Notes: generated from the letters alone by a model not told the origin. Positions 20,656 through 32,237 are shown, counted from the first letter of the stretch. The stretch is 64,000 nucleotides of DNA from Paracoccus lutimaris (GCF_003337565.1 NZ_QPJL01000010.1:90969-154968), one strand, 5' to 3'. Translations and numbers: made by a program.

Positions 20656-22071
20656 ATGATCCGTTTCGACAACAGCTATGCCCGACTGCCGGAAGGCTTT
20701 TTCACCCGCACCGCGCCGACGCCGGTGCGCGACCCGCAGCTTGTCGCGCTGAACCGCCCGCTGGCGGAACGGCTGGGGCTGGATGCCGATTGGCTGACCG
20801 GACCCGAGGGGCTGGCCATGCTGGCCGGCAATACCCTGCCCGAGGGGGCCGAGCCCATCGCGCAAGCCTATGCCGGGCATCAGTTCGGCGGGTTCGTGCC
20901 GCAACTGGGCGATGGCCGCGCCGTGCTCTTGGGCGAGGTGGTGGCGCCGGACGGCGCGCGCTTTGATATCCAGTTGAAGGGCGCGGGACCGACGCCCTTT
21001 TCGCGGCGCGGCGACGGGCGGGCCTGGCTGGGTCCGGTCCTGCGCGAATATCTGGTCAGCGAATTCATGGCCGCATTCGGCATTCCGACCACGCGGGCGC
21101 TGGCCGCCGTCGCCACCGGCGAAAGGGTCATCCGCGAGACCCTGCTGCCCGGTGCCGTGCTGACCCGCGTGGCCGCCAGCCATATCCGCGTCGGCACCTT
21201 TGAATTCTATGCCGCGCGCGGCGACAAGGCGCGGCTGCAACTGCTGGCCGATCACGTCATCGCCCGGCACTATCCCGATGCCACGACCCCCGGCGATCTG
21301 TTGCAGCGCGTCGTCGATGCGCAGGCCGAAACCATCGCCGGCTGGATGGCGCTTGGCTTTATCCATGGGGTGATGAACACCGACAACATGTCGGTCTCGG
21401 GCGAGACCATCGATTACGGCCCCTGCGCCTTCATGGACGAGTTCCGGCCCGACAAGGTGTTTTCCTCAATCGACGCGACCGGGCGCTATGCCTGGAACGA
21501 ACAGCCCAATATCGCCGTCTGGAACCTGGCGCAGCTGGCAAGCTGCCTTGTGCCCCTGATGGGCAATGACGATGCCGCCGTCGAAGAGGCCACGCGCATC
21601 GTCCACAGTTTCCCCGAGCGTTACCAGCGTGTCTGGCTGAGCCGCTTTGCCGCGAAGCTGGGAATTTCCGCCCCGCGCGCCGAAGATGAGGCGCTGATCC
21701 GCAGCCTTCTGGACCTGATGGCGCGCGAGCGGGCCGATTTCACCCGGACCTTCGCCGGGCTTTCGGATGGCAGCGCCCGGGACGAATTCACCGACCGCGC
21801 CGCGTTCGACGCATGGGCCACAGGCTGGCAGGACCGCATTGCAGCCCTGCCCGATGCGGCTGCCACCATGGCCCGCGCCAACCCGCGCCGCATCCCGCGA
21901 AACCACCGCATCGAGGAAGCGATCGAAGCGGCCCGCGAAGGTGATTACAAACCCTTCCAACGGCTTGACTCTGCGCTGCGCGCGCCGTTCGATGAACGGG
22001 CGGACTGGGCCGATCTGGCCCGCGCCCCACAACCGGACGAGATCGTGCGCCGCACCTTTTGCGGCACCTGA
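20656..22071 (+). CDS. selO: Protein adenylyltransferase SelO
   Basis: A 471-residue pseudokinase-fold enzyme (YdiU/UPF0061) that transfers AMP to Ser/Thr/Tyr of target proteins, linked to redox stress. Typical blocks are Y-A-G-H-Q-F-G-G-F-V-P-Q-L-G-D-G-R-A near residue 75, Q-L-K-G-A-G-x-T-P-F-S-R-R-G-D-G-R near 110 and G-V-M-N-T-D-N-M near 235. The C-terminal Sec/Cys of longer homologues appears here as the ending R-T-F-C-G-T, with a Cys. The start is the ATG at 20656, with SD AGAAGGAGGG. The next gene follows after 15 bases. Confidence 0.94.
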   Translation: MIRFDNSYARLPEGFFTRTAPTPVRDPQLVALNRPLAERLGLDADWLTGPEGLAMLAGNTLPEGAEPIAQAYAGHQFGGFVPQLGDGRAVLLGEVVAPDGARFDIQLKGAGPTPFSRRGDGRAWLGPVLREYLVSEFMAAFGIPTTRALAAVATGERVIRETLLPGAVLTRVAASHIRVGTFEFYAARGDKARLQLLADHVIARHYPDATTPGDLLQRVVDAQAETIAGWMALGFIHGVMNTDNMSVSGETIDYGPCAFMDEFRPDKVFSSIDATGRYAWNEQPNIAVWNLAQLASCLVPLMGNDDAAVEEATRIVHSFPERYQRVWLSRFAAKLGISAPRAEDEALIRSLLDLMARERADFTRTFAGLSDGSARDEFTDRAAFDAWATGWQDRIAALPDAAATMARANPRRIPRNHRIEEAIEAAREGDYKPFQRLDSALRAPFDERADWADLARAPQPDEIVRRTFCGT

Positions 22072-22086
22072 CTAGCAAAGGGTCCC

Positions 22087-22845
22087 ATGTCGAAACGCCC
22101 CGACAGCCTGCGACTGGCCAGCTATAACCTGCACAAATGTCGCGGCATGACGGGCCCCTATGCGCCCGAGCGTAATCTGAAGGTCATCGCCGAGATGGGC
22201 GCCGATGTCATCGCCCTGCAAGAGGTGGACTTTCGCCATGGCAGCCGCCCCGAGGCCCTGCCCCGGTCCCAGATCGAGGCCGCGACCGGTATGGTGCCGG
22301 CGGTCTTCAACGGCACCGGGCAGAATTCGCTGGGCTGGCACGGCCAGACGATCCTGCTGCGCCCCGAGCTGATGGCGCAGGCGCAGGTCCGCCGCCTGCC
22401 CTTGCCGGGGATCGAGCCGCGCGGCGCGCTGGCCCTGCGCCTGCCCGGGCTGACGCTGATCGCCATGCATCTGGGGCTGGCGCGGTCCTCGCGCCGGGCG
22501 CAGTTGCAGCGCATCGTCGCGCAGGCCGGACGGCTGGGCCATGACCGGCTGGTGCTGACCGGCGATTTCAACGAATGGCGCATCGATCGCGGCCTTGAGG
22601 CGCTGGAGCCTTTGCACATCATCGCCCCCGGCCCCAGCTGGCCCGCGCCCTTTCCACGCCTGCGCTATGACCGTTTCGCCGTCTCGCGCGGGATCGAGGT
22701 GCTGGGCAGCGGCGTCTGGGACAATGACTTTGCTCGGCAGGCCTCGGACCATCTGCCGGTCTGGGCCGATATCGCCTTTGAGCCGCGCTCGGCCGCGCCC
22801 GAGGCGGGAATTTCCGGCCGCATCGCCGACTATCCGGGCGAATGA
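22087..22845 (+). CDS. Endonuclease/exonuclease/phosphatase (EEP) family protein
   Basis: A 252-residue metal-dependent hydrolase of the EEP superfamily. Active-site signatures are all present: SYNLHK (Asn) near residue 15, LQEVD (Glu) near 45, TGDFNEW (Asp, Asn) near 160 and SDHLPV (Asp-His) near 220. The family includes DNases, sphingomyelinases and inositol phosphatases, so the substrate is open. No signal peptide is seen. It sits 15 bases after selO and probably shares its transcript. Confidence 0.87.
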   Translation: MSKRPDSLRLASYNLHKCRGMTGPYAPERNLKVIAEMGADVIALQEVDFRHGSRPEALPRSQIEAATGMVPAVFNGTGQNSLGWHGQTILLRPELMAQAQVRRLPLPGIEPRGALALRLPGLTLIAMHLGLARSSRRAQLQRIVAQAGRLGHDRLVLTGDFNEWRIDRGLEALEPLHIIAPGPSWPAPFPRLRYDRFAVSRGIEVLGSGVWDNDFARQASDHLPVWADIAFEPRSAAPEAGISGRIADYPGE

Positions 22846-22874
22846 CGCTTTTACCCCCCGGCGAAGGCCGTTAA

Positions 22875-24203
<1,329 letters not shown>

Positions 24204-24227
24204 GTCCGGCACGCCGAAAGAACAGGA

Positions 24228-24256
24228 AAGCCCGCGCCGCAAGGCGCGGGCTTTTT
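24228..24256 (+). terminator. Intrinsic terminator of eno
   Basis: An 11-bp stem AAGCCCGCGCC / GGCGCGGGCTT around a GCAA tetraloop, followed by TTTT, begins 25 bases after the eno stop. Confidence 0.92.
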
Positions 24257-24416
24257 CATTGGCGCAGGAAGGTTGTCGCGCCAAGCGCGGGCGAGAGCCC
24301 CGACCAAGCCCCCGCCCCTTGCGTTTCAAAAGCAAGAAACGGATCGCCGGTCGCCTGTCCGCCGTGGCAAATTCGCTGTCATGAATGAACGCAATGGCCT
24401 AGCCGGAGAAATACCC

Positions 24417-25370
24417 GTGTCCGCATCCCCATCGACCAGCCGGCCCATGACCCCGAAAGAATGGGCAATGCTGCTTGCCCTTGCCGTGGTCTGGGGCGGG
24501 TCGTTCTTTTTCAACAGCATCGCGTTGCGGGAGCTGCCGGTCTTTACCGTGGTCGTGTCGCGCGTGGTGCTGGCCGCGATCATCCTTGCGGTGGTCATGC
24601 GCCTGCGTGGCGAGAGGCTTCCACGGGGGCGCGGGGTCTGGACCGCATTCTTCGGCATGGGGCTTTTGAACAACGTGATCCCCTTTTCGCTGATCGTCGC
24701 CGGCCAGCAGCATATCGCCTCGGGGGTGGCGTCGATCCTGAACGCATCGACGCCGCTGTTCACCGTCGTCCTTGCGCATTTCCTGACCAATGACGAGCGC
24801 ATGACCGGCGGAAAATTCGCCGGGGTGGTGATCGGCTTTCTTGGTGTCGCGGTGATGATTGGGGCGGACGCGTTGCGGCATCTGGGCGTCGGCGTCACGG
24901 CACAGGCGATGTGCGTCGCCGGGGCGGCCTCCTATGCCTTTGCGGGGATTTACGGGCGCCGGTTCCGCGCCATGGGGATCAGCCCGATGAGCACAGCGAC
25001 CGGGCAGGTCATCGCGTCAAGCCTGATCATGCTGCCGCTGGTCATGGTGGTTGATCGGCCCTGGACGCTTGCCGCGCCCGGCATCTCCGCCATCGCCGCG
25101 CTGATCGGCGTGGCCGCGATTTCGACCGCGCTTGCCTATGTGCTTTACTTTCGCATTCTGGCGACGGCGGGGGCGACGAACCTGTTGCTGGTGACCTTCC
25201 TGATCCCGGTCAGCGCAATCCTTCTTGGCACGCTGTTTCTTGGCGAGGTTCTGCTGCCCCGCCAGATCGCGGGCATGGCGCTGATCGGCGCCGGGCTGGC
25301 GGCCATCGACGGAAGACCATGGCGGGCGATCCGAAACGCGCTGTCGCAACGGAAAGATGCGGCACAATAG
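24417..25370 (+). CDS. EamA/DMT-family transporter
   Basis: A 317-residue inner-membrane carrier of the drug/metabolite transporter superfamily, with ten predicted helices in two EamA repeats (from W-A-M-L-L-A-L-A-V-V-W-G-G-S and again from A-M-C-V-A-G-A-A-S-Y-A-F-A-G). Substrate is unknown; relatives export amino acids or metabolites. The GTG at 24417 is preferred because CCGGAGAAA lies 6-8 bases upstream. ATG 24381 without an SD and ATG 24447 are alternatives. Confidence 0.85.
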   Translation: MSASPSTSRPMTPKEWAMLLALAVVWGGSFFFNSIALRELPVFTVVVSRVVLAAIILAVVMRLRGERLPRGRGVWTAFFGMGLLNNVIPFSLIVAGQQHIASGVASILNASTPLFTVVLAHFLTNDERMTGGKFAGVVIGFLGVAVMIGADALRHLGVGVTAQAMCVAGAASYAFAGIYGRRFRAMGISPMSTATGQVIASSLIMLPLVMVVDRPWTLAAPGISAIAALIGVAAISTALAYVLYFRILATAGATNLLLVTFLIPVSAILLGTLFLGEVLLPRQIAGMALIGAGLAAIDGRPWRAIRNALSQRKDAAQ

Positions 25371-25400
25371 GCGCGCATGAGGCGGGATATGGTGCCGCCG

Positions 25401-26156
25401 TCACTCCCACCAGCGCCCGGTCAGGGCCAGACGGCCAAGGGCAAAGCGCCGGGAAAACTCGGAAGCGGTGACGGCGACGGGCTTGCCCTCTGCCGCCATC
25501 GCCTTCAGCGCCGCGACATGGCCCATGCCGCGAAACAGCGCTGGCGCGGCGGTGCGCGGCAATTCGCGGCGGCCGGCACGGGCGCGCTCCAGCGCAGCAA
25601 GGCCACGCCGCGCCAGTTCGGAAATCAGCGCCGGATCGGGCCGCGCCAGTCCCAGCCGCAGCGCATCCAGTTCCGGCAGCGCCGCCAGCCATTGGGCCAG
25701 CCCGCAGCCAAGCGCCTGATCCTGCGCCACGTCCCGGCGATCCGGCACGCCGAGCGCCACCAGCGCATGACGCATCAGGGCGCCGGCGGTGGCGCGGATA
25801 TAGGCCTCGACCTCACCCGCGTCGCCAAAGGGTTCGCGCTCGCAATCGCGCTGCCGCGCCTCGGCCAGATCGACCAGGGCCGCCGCATCCCGGCCCCAGG
25901 TCGCGACCAGGGATTCCAGCGGCTCATTGCCCGGCTCATTCCCACGGCCTATGGCCTCAAGCTGGTCGATCCACCAGCGCACGCGCATCATGGCGATCAG
26001 CGGCTCATTCGATTGCAGTGGCGCGCGGGCCAGATCGTGGCTCAGCGCGAAAAGCGTCCACAGCTTTTCGCGCGCCGGCTGCGGCGCGAGCAGGCTGGCG
26101 CCAAAACGGTCCGGCTCGGTTTCGCGCAGGCTTTCGGCGATCTCGGCCAGGCTCAT
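25401..26156 (-). CDS. Squalene/phytoene synthase-like protein
   Basis: A 251-residue all-helical protein resembling the trans-isoprenyl diphosphate synthase (squalene/phytoene synthase) family. In this gene the first Asp-rich motif of true synthases is replaced by W-W-I-D-Q-L-E-A, and the second is only partly kept (D-V-A-Q-D-Q-A-L-G). It may therefore be a family member with altered activity, comparable to the NDUFAF6-like branch thought to act in complex I assembly. The start ATG overlaps the cimA stop as ATGA, so it is coupled. No other carotenoid or hopanoid gene is near. Confidence 0.7.
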   Translation of the reverse strand: MSLAEIAESLRETEPDRFGASLLAPQPAREKLWTLFALSHDLARAPLQSNEPLIAMMRVRWWIDQLEAIGRGNEPGNEPLESLVATWGRDAAALVDLAEARQRDCEREPFGDAGEVEAYIRATAGALMRHALVALGVPDRRDVAQDQALGCGLAQWLAALPELDALRLGLARPDPALISELARRGLAALERARAGRRELPRTAAPALFRGMGHVAALKAMAAEGKPVAVTASEFSRRFALGRLALTGRWWE

Positions 26157-27772
26157 GCCGGGGCCACCTTGTCGCGGATCAGCTTCCAGCGGATCGCATC
26201 GACCAGCGCCTCGAAGCTGGCATCGACGATGTTGGGCGAGACGCCGACCGTGGACCAGCGATGCCCGTGGCCATCGGCGCTGTCGATGATGACGCGGGTC
26301 GCGGCCTCGGTGCCGCCGCCGGTGATGCGGACGCGGAAATCGACCAGATGCATGTCGTCGATGGCCGACTGATAGGGCCCCAGATCCTTGGCCAGCGCCC
26401 GCCACAAAGCGTTGACCGGCCCCTGATCGTGCCCCTCGGCATCGACGCTTTCGCTGACCGACAGCATGCGCTGGCCGCCGATCTCGACGACCACCACCGC
26501 CTCGGAGACCGAGATGCGCTTGCCAAGCGCGTTCTTGCGCCGCTCGACGGTGACGCGGTAGCGCTCGACCGAGAAATAGTCCTGCATCTGGTCCAGTTCA
26601 GTGCGGGCCAGCAGCTCGAAGCTGGCCTGCGCGCCGTCATAGGCATAGCCCGCATCCTCGCGCGCCTTGACCAGATCAAGGATCCGCGCCAGCGCCGGAT
26701 CGTCGCGCCCGACATCGATCCCCGCATCAGACAGGCGGGCGCGCAGGTTCGACTGCCCGGCCTGATTGGACATCGGGATGATGCGCTCATTGCCGACCAG
26801 CGCGGGGTCCACATGTTCATAGGTCGCCGGGTTTTTCAGAATGGCGCTGGCATGCAGCCCGGCCTTATGCGCAAAGGCCGAGGTCCCGACATAGGGCGCG
26901 CTGCGCAAGGGGGCACGGTTCAGGATCTCGTCCAGACGGCGCGAGATACGGGTCAGCCCCGCCAGAGCTTCGGAGCTGACACCGATGGCAAGCGTGCTGC
27001 GATAGGGTTCCTTCAGCAGCAGGGTCGGGATCAGACTGGTCAGGCTTGCATTGCCGCAGCGCTCGCCCAGACCGTTCAGCGTGCCCTGAATGTGACGCGC
27101 CCCCGCATCGACCGCCGCAAGCGTGCAGGCGACGGCATTGCCGGTATCGTCATGGCAGTGGATGCCCAGCCGGTCGCCCGGAATGCCGCCCGCGATCACC
27201 GCGCGTGTCACCTCGGCCACGCGTTTGGGCAAGGTGCCGCCATTGGTGTCGCACAAGACAACCCAACGCGCCCCTGCCGCAAGGGCCGTGCGCAGGCAGG
27301 TCAGCGCATAATCCGGGTCTTCGGCATAGCCGTCGAAGAAGTGCTCGGCGTCAAACAGCGCCTCGCGGCCGAGGGCGACCAGATGCGCGACCGAGGCGCG
27401 GATGTTTTCAAGGTTGTCATCCAGCGGGATGCCAAGCGCCTCGCGGACGTGAAAGGGGTGGGTCTTGCCGACCAGACAGACCGCGCCCGTGCCCGCATTC
27501 GTCACCGCCGCCAGCACGTCGTCATTCTCGGCCGAGCGGCCCGCGCGCTTGGTCATGCCGAATGCGGTCATGGTGGCGCGGGTTTTCGGCGCAGCGGCAA
27601 AGAAGTCGCTGTCGGTCGGATTGGCGCCGGGCCAGCCGCCTTCGATGTAGTCGACGCCGAGGGCATCCAGCATTTCGGCGATCTCGACCTTTTCGCTGGC
27701 CGAGAACTGCACGCCCTGTGTCTGCTGCCCGTCGCGCAGGGTGGTGTCGTAAAGATAAAGCCGATCCGTCAC
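26153..27772 (-). CDS. cimA: (R)-citramalate synthase family enzyme
   Basis: A 539-residue LeuA-like enzyme that condenses acetyl-CoA with pyruvate to citramalate in the threonine-independent isoleucine route. The HMGL-like TIM barrel starts with [13 protein letters not shown] and has metal-binding [11 protein letters not shown]; residues after about 390 form the regulatory LeuA dimerisation domain (R-Y-R-V-T-V-E-R-R). The GTG start (27770-27772) overlaps the cysS stop. Distinction from 2-isopropylmalate synthase follows from the CimA-type N-terminus and length. Confidence 0.9.
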   Translation of the reverse strand: MTDRLYLYDTTLRDGQQTQGVQFSASEKVEIAEMLDALGVDYIEGGWPGANPTDSDFFAAAPKTRATMTAFGMTKRAGRSAENDDVLAAVTNAGTGAVCLVGKTHPFHVREALGIPLDDNLENIRASVAHLVALGREALFDAEHFFDGYAEDPDYALTCLRTALAAGARWVVLCDTNGGTLPKRVAEVTRAVIAGGIPGDRLGIHCHDDTGNAVACTLAAVDAGARHIQGTLNGLGERCGNASLTSLIPTLLLKEPYRSTLAIGVSSEALAGLTRISRRLDEILNRAPLRSAPYVGTSAFAHKAGLHASAILKNPATYEHVDPALVGNERIIPMSNQAGQSNLRARLSDAGIDVGRDDPALARILDLVKAREDAGYAYDGAQASFELLARTELDQMQDYFSVERYRVTVERRKNALGKRISVSEAVVVVEIGGQRMLSVSESVDAEGHDQGPVNALWRALAKDLGPYQSAIDDMHLVDFRVRITGGGTEAATRVIIDSADGHGHRWSTVGVSPNIVDASFEALVDAIRWKLIRDKVAPA

Positions 27773-29193
27773 AGCAGCGTTCCCAGTTTCTGGGCATCGA
27801 CGCGAGGGCCGGCGACCAGCTCGACGCCGGTCTTTGACATGCGCACCTCGATACCGGCCTCGGTCAGCGCCGATTTCAGCGCATCGAGCGCCGCATAGTC
27901 CTTGCTCTCCTGCGCCGCGATCCTGAGATCGGTCAGTTGCTGGGTCAATCCGGCCAGCACATCGGCCACCGGCACCGATACGCTGTCGATGGCCGCAAGA
28001 TCCTGCGTCATCCACGCACCCATATCGGGGCGCAGCAGCCCCAGAAACCGCGCCGATGCCAGAAGCTTCGCCGGATCGTCCTTGAGCGTATATAGCACCG
28101 AAATCGCCCCCGCCGTGTTCAGGTCATCCGCCAGGGCCTCGATCACGCGCGGATCGGGCTCGGCGGCGGGTTCGACGCCCTTGGTCAGCACACGCCATTC
28201 CCACAGCGCATCCTCGGCCGCGCGGGCCTTTTCGTCGGTCCAGTCCATCGGCTTGCGGTAATGCGTGGACAGCAGGACAAAGCGGATCACCTCGCCCGGA
28301 ACGCGCTTGTCCAGAAGGTCGCGGACGGTGAAGAAATTGCCAAGCGACTTGGCCATCTTCTTGCCTTCGACCTGCAGCATCTCATTGTGCAGCCAGACGC
28401 GGGCGAAATCGCCATGGGGATGGGCGCAGGCACTTTGCGCAATCTCATTCTCATGATGGGGGAATTGCAGGTCGATGCCGCCGGCATGGATATCAAAGCT
28501 TTCGCCCAAAAGCTCATAAGACATGGCCGAGCATTCGATATGCCAGCCCGGACGGCCCCGGCCCCAAGGACTGTCCCAGCCCGGCAATTCCGCATCCGAG
28601 GGCTTCCACAGCACGAAATCCATCGGGTCTTCCTTGAAGGGCGCGACCTCGACCCGGGCACCGGCGATCATGTCATCGACCGAACGCCCCGACAGCTTGC
28701 CGTAATCCTTGTAAGAGCGCACCCGAAACAGCGCATGGCCGTCGCGCGCATAGGCATGGCCATCCGCGATCAGCTTTTCGATCATGGTGATCATCTGGGC
28801 GATATAGTCGGTCGCGCGCGGCTCGTGATCGGGGCGCGCGGCGCCAAGCGCGTCCATGTCGGCGTGATACCAGCCGATGGTTTCCTGCGTCCGCTCGCGG
28901 ATCAGATCCTCCAGCGTGCCGGGTGCGCCGGCCTGCTGCCGGGACAAAGCGGTCGCGTTGATCTTGTCATCGACATCGGTGAAGTTGCGCACATAGGTCA
29001 CATGATCCACGCCGTAAACATGGCGCAGCAGGGCAACCAGAACGTCGATCACCACCACCGGGCGGGCATTGCCCAGATGCGCGCGGTCGTAGACGGTCGG
29101 GCCGCACAGATACAGCCGCACGTTCTGCGGGTCGATCGGGGCAAAAGCTTCCTTGCCGCGCGTCTTCGTGTTCGTCAGTCTGATCTCGACCAT
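27769..29193 (-). CDS. cysS: Cysteine--tRNA ligase
   Basis: A 474-residue class I synthetase that charges tRNA-Cys. Visible are the zinc-site Y-L-C-G-P-T-V-Y-D near residue 28, the HIGH motif as HLGNARP, further zinc ligands in W-H-I-E-C-S-A-M and H-H-E-N-E, and KMSKS as KKMAKSLGN near 265. The length is usual. It heads a minus-strand chain with cimA and the phytoene-synthase-like gene, linked by 4-base overlaps. Confidence 0.96.
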   Translation of the reverse strand: MVEIRLTNTKTRGKEAFAPIDPQNVRLYLCGPTVYDRAHLGNARPVVVIDVLVALLRHVYGVDHVTYVRNFTDVDDKINATALSRQQAGAPGTLEDLIRERTQETIGWYHADMDALGAARPDHEPRATDYIAQMITMIEKLIADGHAYARDGHALFRVRSYKDYGKLSGRSVDDMIAGARVEVAPFKEDPMDFVLWKPSDAELPGWDSPWGRGRPGWHIECSAMSYELLGESFDIHAGGIDLQFPHHENEIAQSACAHPHGDFARVWLHNEMLQVEGKKMAKSLGNFFTVRDLLDKRVPGEVIRFVLLSTHYRKPMDWTDEKARAAEDALWEWRVLTKGVEPAAEPDPRVIEALADDLNTAGAISVLYTLKDDPAKLLASARFLGLLRPDMGAWMTQDLAAIDSVSVPVADVLAGLTQQLTDLRIAAQESKDYAALDALKSALTEAGIEVRMSKTGVELVAGPRVDAQKLGTLL

Positions 29194-29348
29194 GACTTCC
29201 CCTTTGCGGGCGTCATCTGGTCACAAGAAACCGCCCGCCTGAAATTTCAGCCGGTAATGATGCAGCGGAGGGTGGCGGTTTTCACCTTCATGCGTTCCGC
29301 TTAACGCATTGTCTTGCCTCTGCCAAGAGAGGCTGCAAAACTGGCGTC

Positions 29349-29714
29349 ATGAGCCGCGAACTGGTTAACGAAATGTGTGCCGCGCAGCCGGGGGCCGAAT
29401 GGTCGGATCCCTGGGGCGGAGGGCATGATTGCTGGAAGGTCGGGGGCAAGATCTTTGCCCTGATCGGAGTTGAGGGCACGCATGTCGCGGTCAAGACCAG
29501 CGGCACAGAGATCGCCGAGCTGCTGATCCAGACCGGCGTCGCCGAACGCGCACCCTATCTGCATCGAAGCTGGGTGGCCCTGCCGCTGGACTCGGCCCCC
29601 GATGAGCTGGCGCATCGCGTGCGCCATTCCTATCGGCTGATCCGCGCCGCCCTGCCCAAGAAATTACAAGCCGAGCTGCCGCCGCTGTCGATGGTCGAGC
29701 GGCCCGCCGAATAG
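29349..29714 (+). CDS. MmcQ/YjbR-family protein
   Basis: A 121-residue protein of the MmcQ/YjbR family (double-wing fold, often labelled DNA-binding although no activity is established). Family features are the opening L-V-N-E-M-C-A-A-Q-P-G-A, W-K-V-G-G-K-I-F-A-L-I, the A-P-Y-L-H-R-S-W-V segment and the C-terminal H-S-Y-R-L-I-R-A-A-L-P-K. It is divergent from cysS and convergent with the secreted protein gene that follows. No SD is evident; the ATG at 29349 is the natural start by homology. Confidence 0.8.
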   Translation: MSRELVNEMCAAQPGAEWSDPWGGGHDCWKVGGKIFALIGVEGTHVAVKTSGTEIAELLIQTGVAERAPYLHRSWVALPLDSAPDELAHRVRHSYRLIRAALPKKLQAELPPLSMVERPAE

Positions 29715-29753
29715 GCGCCTGCGGGACCGGCATCCGGCCCCGCAAGCCTGCGA

Positions 29754-30197
29754 TCAGGACGGAACCTGCGCCGCGAGCTGTTGCAACAACGCGTCCATCT
29801 GCTTGCAAAGCGCATCCTCGGTGGTCTTCTGCTCGGTCGCGGCATCGGCCAGCGAACGTTCGACCCCCATGGCCGAAACGGTGCCTTCCTTGCCCTTGGC
29901 CTCGGCGGCGTCGCCCTTGGCGGTGTCGCCGGCCGGGATCATCGCCAGAAGCTTGGTTTGGGTCTCGACCGCCTTGCCGTCGATATGGCCCTTGTCCTGG
30001 CAATAGATCAGGACGCCCAGCTGGTTGCGCGCGCTTTCATAGGCGGCCCCCATATCCGCCGCGGGCGCGGCAGCCGGTGCTTCCGTGGTCGCGGCCGGGG
30101 CGGCAGGTGCCGCGGGCGTCGCTTCTTGCGCGAATGCGGCAGCGGCGGTCAGGCCCGAAAGCGCGAATGCGGTCAGGAAAGCGGAACGTGTGATCAT
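29754..30197 (-). CDS. Secreted Ala/Pro-rich small protein
   Basis: A 147-residue exported protein. The signal peptide ends near A-A-A-A-F-A-Q-E (about residue 24). A low-complexity Ala/Pro/Thr linker follows, then a folded C-terminal part with Y-E-S-A-R-N-Q-L-G-V-L-I-Y-C-Q and a later L-C-K-Q-M; two Cys could pair. Similar Rhodobacterales proteins carry the database name 'pore-forming ESAT-6 family protein' as I recall it, but nothing here shows pore formation. Function is unknown. A good minus-strand promoter was not recognised. Confidence 0.65.
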   Translation of the reverse strand: MITRSAFLTAFALSGLTAAAAFAQEATPAAPAAPAATTEAPAAAPAADMGAAYESARNQLGVLIYCQDKGHIDGKAVETQTKLLAMIPAGDTAKGDAAEAKGKEGTVSAMGVERSLADAATEQKTTEDALCKQMDALLQQLAAQVPS

Positions 30198-30294
30198 ATC
30201 GATCTCCGTTGGTTAACAAAACACGGGGACTGTGGCACGGGGCGCGGCATGCCGCAAATCGCTTCGGCGAAATGCCGCCCCGGCCCGGAGAGGG

Positions 30295-31434
30295 TCAGCG
30301 GAAAAGCACCAGCGACCCGGGCGACCAACTCACATTGGCGCGTGCACCAACCTCTTGCACCTCGCGGCCAAAGACGTTGCGCATGGCAATGCGGATCGGG
30401 CGGACCTTGGCCCCGAACCCGTCCGAGCCGTCCAGCCGCACGTCGTAATAGGTCATGTCGCCGTAATAGACGACCTCGTCGATGGTGCCCTCGGTCACGC
30501 GGGACTGGGTGGGCGCGCCGGTGCTGACGATCGAGACCGCCTCGGGGCGGAAGCCGACGGTCGGCCCTTCGTCATCGGGATTGGCGCGGCTGATATTGGC
30601 GGCCGGGATCTCGACCCGGCCGAAACCGGGCAGATCGACCTCGACCCCGTTCGGAGTGTCGCCGATGATGCGGGTGGGCAGGAAGTTCATCACCCCGATG
30701 AAATCGGCGACGCGGCGGCTGGCCGGGCGGGCATAAAGCGCCTCGGGGCCGTCAAGCTGGGCGATCTGGCCCTCGAACATGACGGCGATGCGGTCGGACA
30801 TGACCAGCGCCTCTTCCTGATCATGGGTCACCAGAACGAAGGTGATGCCGACCTGACGTTGCAGCTTGATCAGTTCGACCTGCATCTGCTCGCGCATCTT
30901 GCGGTCCAGCGCCGACAAGGGCTCGTCCAGAAGCAGCACCTTGGGTTTCAGGATCAGCGCCCGGGCCAGCGCGACCCGCTGGCGCTGACCGCCCGACAGG
31001 GCGTGGCTGGCGCGCGCGCCATAGCCTTTCAGCCCGACCATGGCCAGCGCCTCTTCGACGGCGGCGGCTTTCTCGGCGCGCGAGCGCGGATCGCGGCGCA
31101 GGCCAAAGCCGACATTCTCGGCCACGGTCAGATGCGGAAAGATCGCATAGGACTGAAAGACCATATTGGTCGGACGGTGGTTCGCGGCCACCCCGGCCAT
31201 GTCCTTGTTGTCGATCAGCACCACGCCCGAGGTGATGTCCTCAAACCCCGCGATGGTGCGCAACAGCGTGGTCTTGCCGCAGCCGGACGGACCCAGCAGC
31301 GAAAAGAACTCGCCCGCGCGGATGGTCAGGTCGATGCCGCGCAGCGCGTGATAATCGCCGTAATACTTGTGCACCTCGCGGCACTCGATCATCGGCTTTG
31401 CGGCTTCCAGCCGGTCATAGCGGGATGGGGTCAC
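30295..31434 (-). CDS. potA: Spermidine/putrescine-type ABC transporter ATP-binding protein
   Basis: A 379-residue importer ATPase of the PotA/CUT1 type. Walker A is GPSGCGKTTLL near residue 53, the signature is LSGGQRQRVALARAL and Walker B is VLLLDEPLSALD. The region after about residue 250 is a TOBE regulatory domain (R-V-T-E-G-T-I-D-E-V-V-Y-Y-G-D). Start is a GTG (31432-31434) overlapping the stop of the upstream permease gene. It forms a potB-potC-potA operon on the minus strand. The gene symbol indicates family, not a proven substrate. Confidence 0.9.
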   Translation of the reverse strand: MTPSRYDRLEAAKPMIECREVHKYYGDYHALRGIDLTIRAGEFFSLLGPSGCGKTTLLRTIAGFEDITSGVVLIDNKDMAGVAANHRPTNMVFQSYAIFPHLTVAENVGFGLRRDPRSRAEKAAAVEEALAMVGLKGYGARASHALSGGQRQRVALARALILKPKVLLLDEPLSALDRKMREQMQVELIKLQRQVGITFVLVTHDQEEALVMSDRIAVMFEGQIAQLDGPEALYARPASRRVADFIGVMNFLPTRIIGDTPNGVEVDLPGFGRVEIPAANISRANPDDEGPTVGFRPEAVSIVSTGAPTQSRVTEGTIDEVVYYGDMTYYDVRLDGSDGFGAKVRPIRIAMRNVFGREVQEVGARANVSWSPGSLVLFR

Positions 31435-32237
31435 AGGAAGCCTCCGGTATTATTGGCGCCGGTCCGGGCATTGCCGCGACGACGGAAATATTCAGCGAAA
31501 GTCAGCAGGATGATCGACATGACCACCAGCACCGTCCCCAGCGCCATGATCGTCGGCGTCTGCTTGGGAAAGCGCAACTGGCTGAAGATATACGTGGGCA
31601 AGGTCGGCTCGTTCCCGGCCAGGAAGAAGGCGATGATGAATTCGTCAAGGCTGATGGTAAAGCTCATCAGCAGGGACGAGATCACGCCCGGCATCACCAG
31701 AGGCAGGATGACCAGCCGAAATGCGCTCCATTTCGTTTCGCCCAGGTCGTAGGCGGCCTCCTCCAGCGAGCGGTCAAGCGAGTTGAAGGCCGTGGTCAGG
31801 ATCACCGTCGCATAGGGCATGCAGATCAGCGTATGGCCGATGATCACGGTGAAGATGTTCAGCGTGATGCCCATCGACAGCAGCACCACTAGAAGCGAGA
31901 TCGAGACGATGATCTCGGGCAGGACCAGGGGCAGCATGATCAGCCCCATCATCGGCCCCTTGCCCGGGAACTCGAACCGGGTCGAGGCGCGGGCGGCGAA
32001 TATCCCCAGACAGGTCGCAAAGACCGAGGACGAGACCGCGATGATCAGCGAATTCATCACCGCCCGGCGCAGCGTCGCGTTCTCGAAGGCCTGCACGAAC
32101 CACTGGGTGGTGAAGCCTTTCAGCGGAAAGGAAATCACCGTGCCATTGTTGAAGGCAAAGATCGGCAAGAGCAGGATCGGCGCGTAGAGAAACAGCAGAT
32201 AGCACAGCGCATAGACATGCAGACCCCGACCCTTCAT
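31431..32237 (-). CDS. potC: Polyamine-type ABC transporter permease (PotC-like)
   Basis: A 268-residue permease with six membrane helices. The EAA loop that docks on the ATPase is visible as E-E-A-A-Y-D-L-G-E-T-K-W-S-A-F-R near residue 170. It resembles PotC/PotI. Its ATG overlaps the potB-like stop as ATGA. With the potB-like gene it would make the heterodimeric channel. Confidence 0.9.
   Translation of the reverse strand: MKGRGLHVYALCYLLFLYAPILLLPIFAFNNGTVISFPLKGFTTQWFVQAFENATLRRAVMNSLIIAVSSSVFATCLGIFAARASTRFEFPGKGPMMGLIMLPLVLPEIIVSISLLVVLLSMGITLNIFTVIIGHTLICMPYATVILTTAFNSLDRSLEEAAYDLGETKWSAFRLVILPLVMPGVISSLLMSFTISLDEFIIAFFLAGNEPTLPTYIFSQLRFPKQTPTIMALGTVLVVMSIILLTFAEYFRRRGNARTGANNTGGFL

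Noticed and set aside
26018..27898. Plus-strand frame of 626 codons
   Set aside because: It is antisense to cimA and its neighbour, which have well-conserved products.
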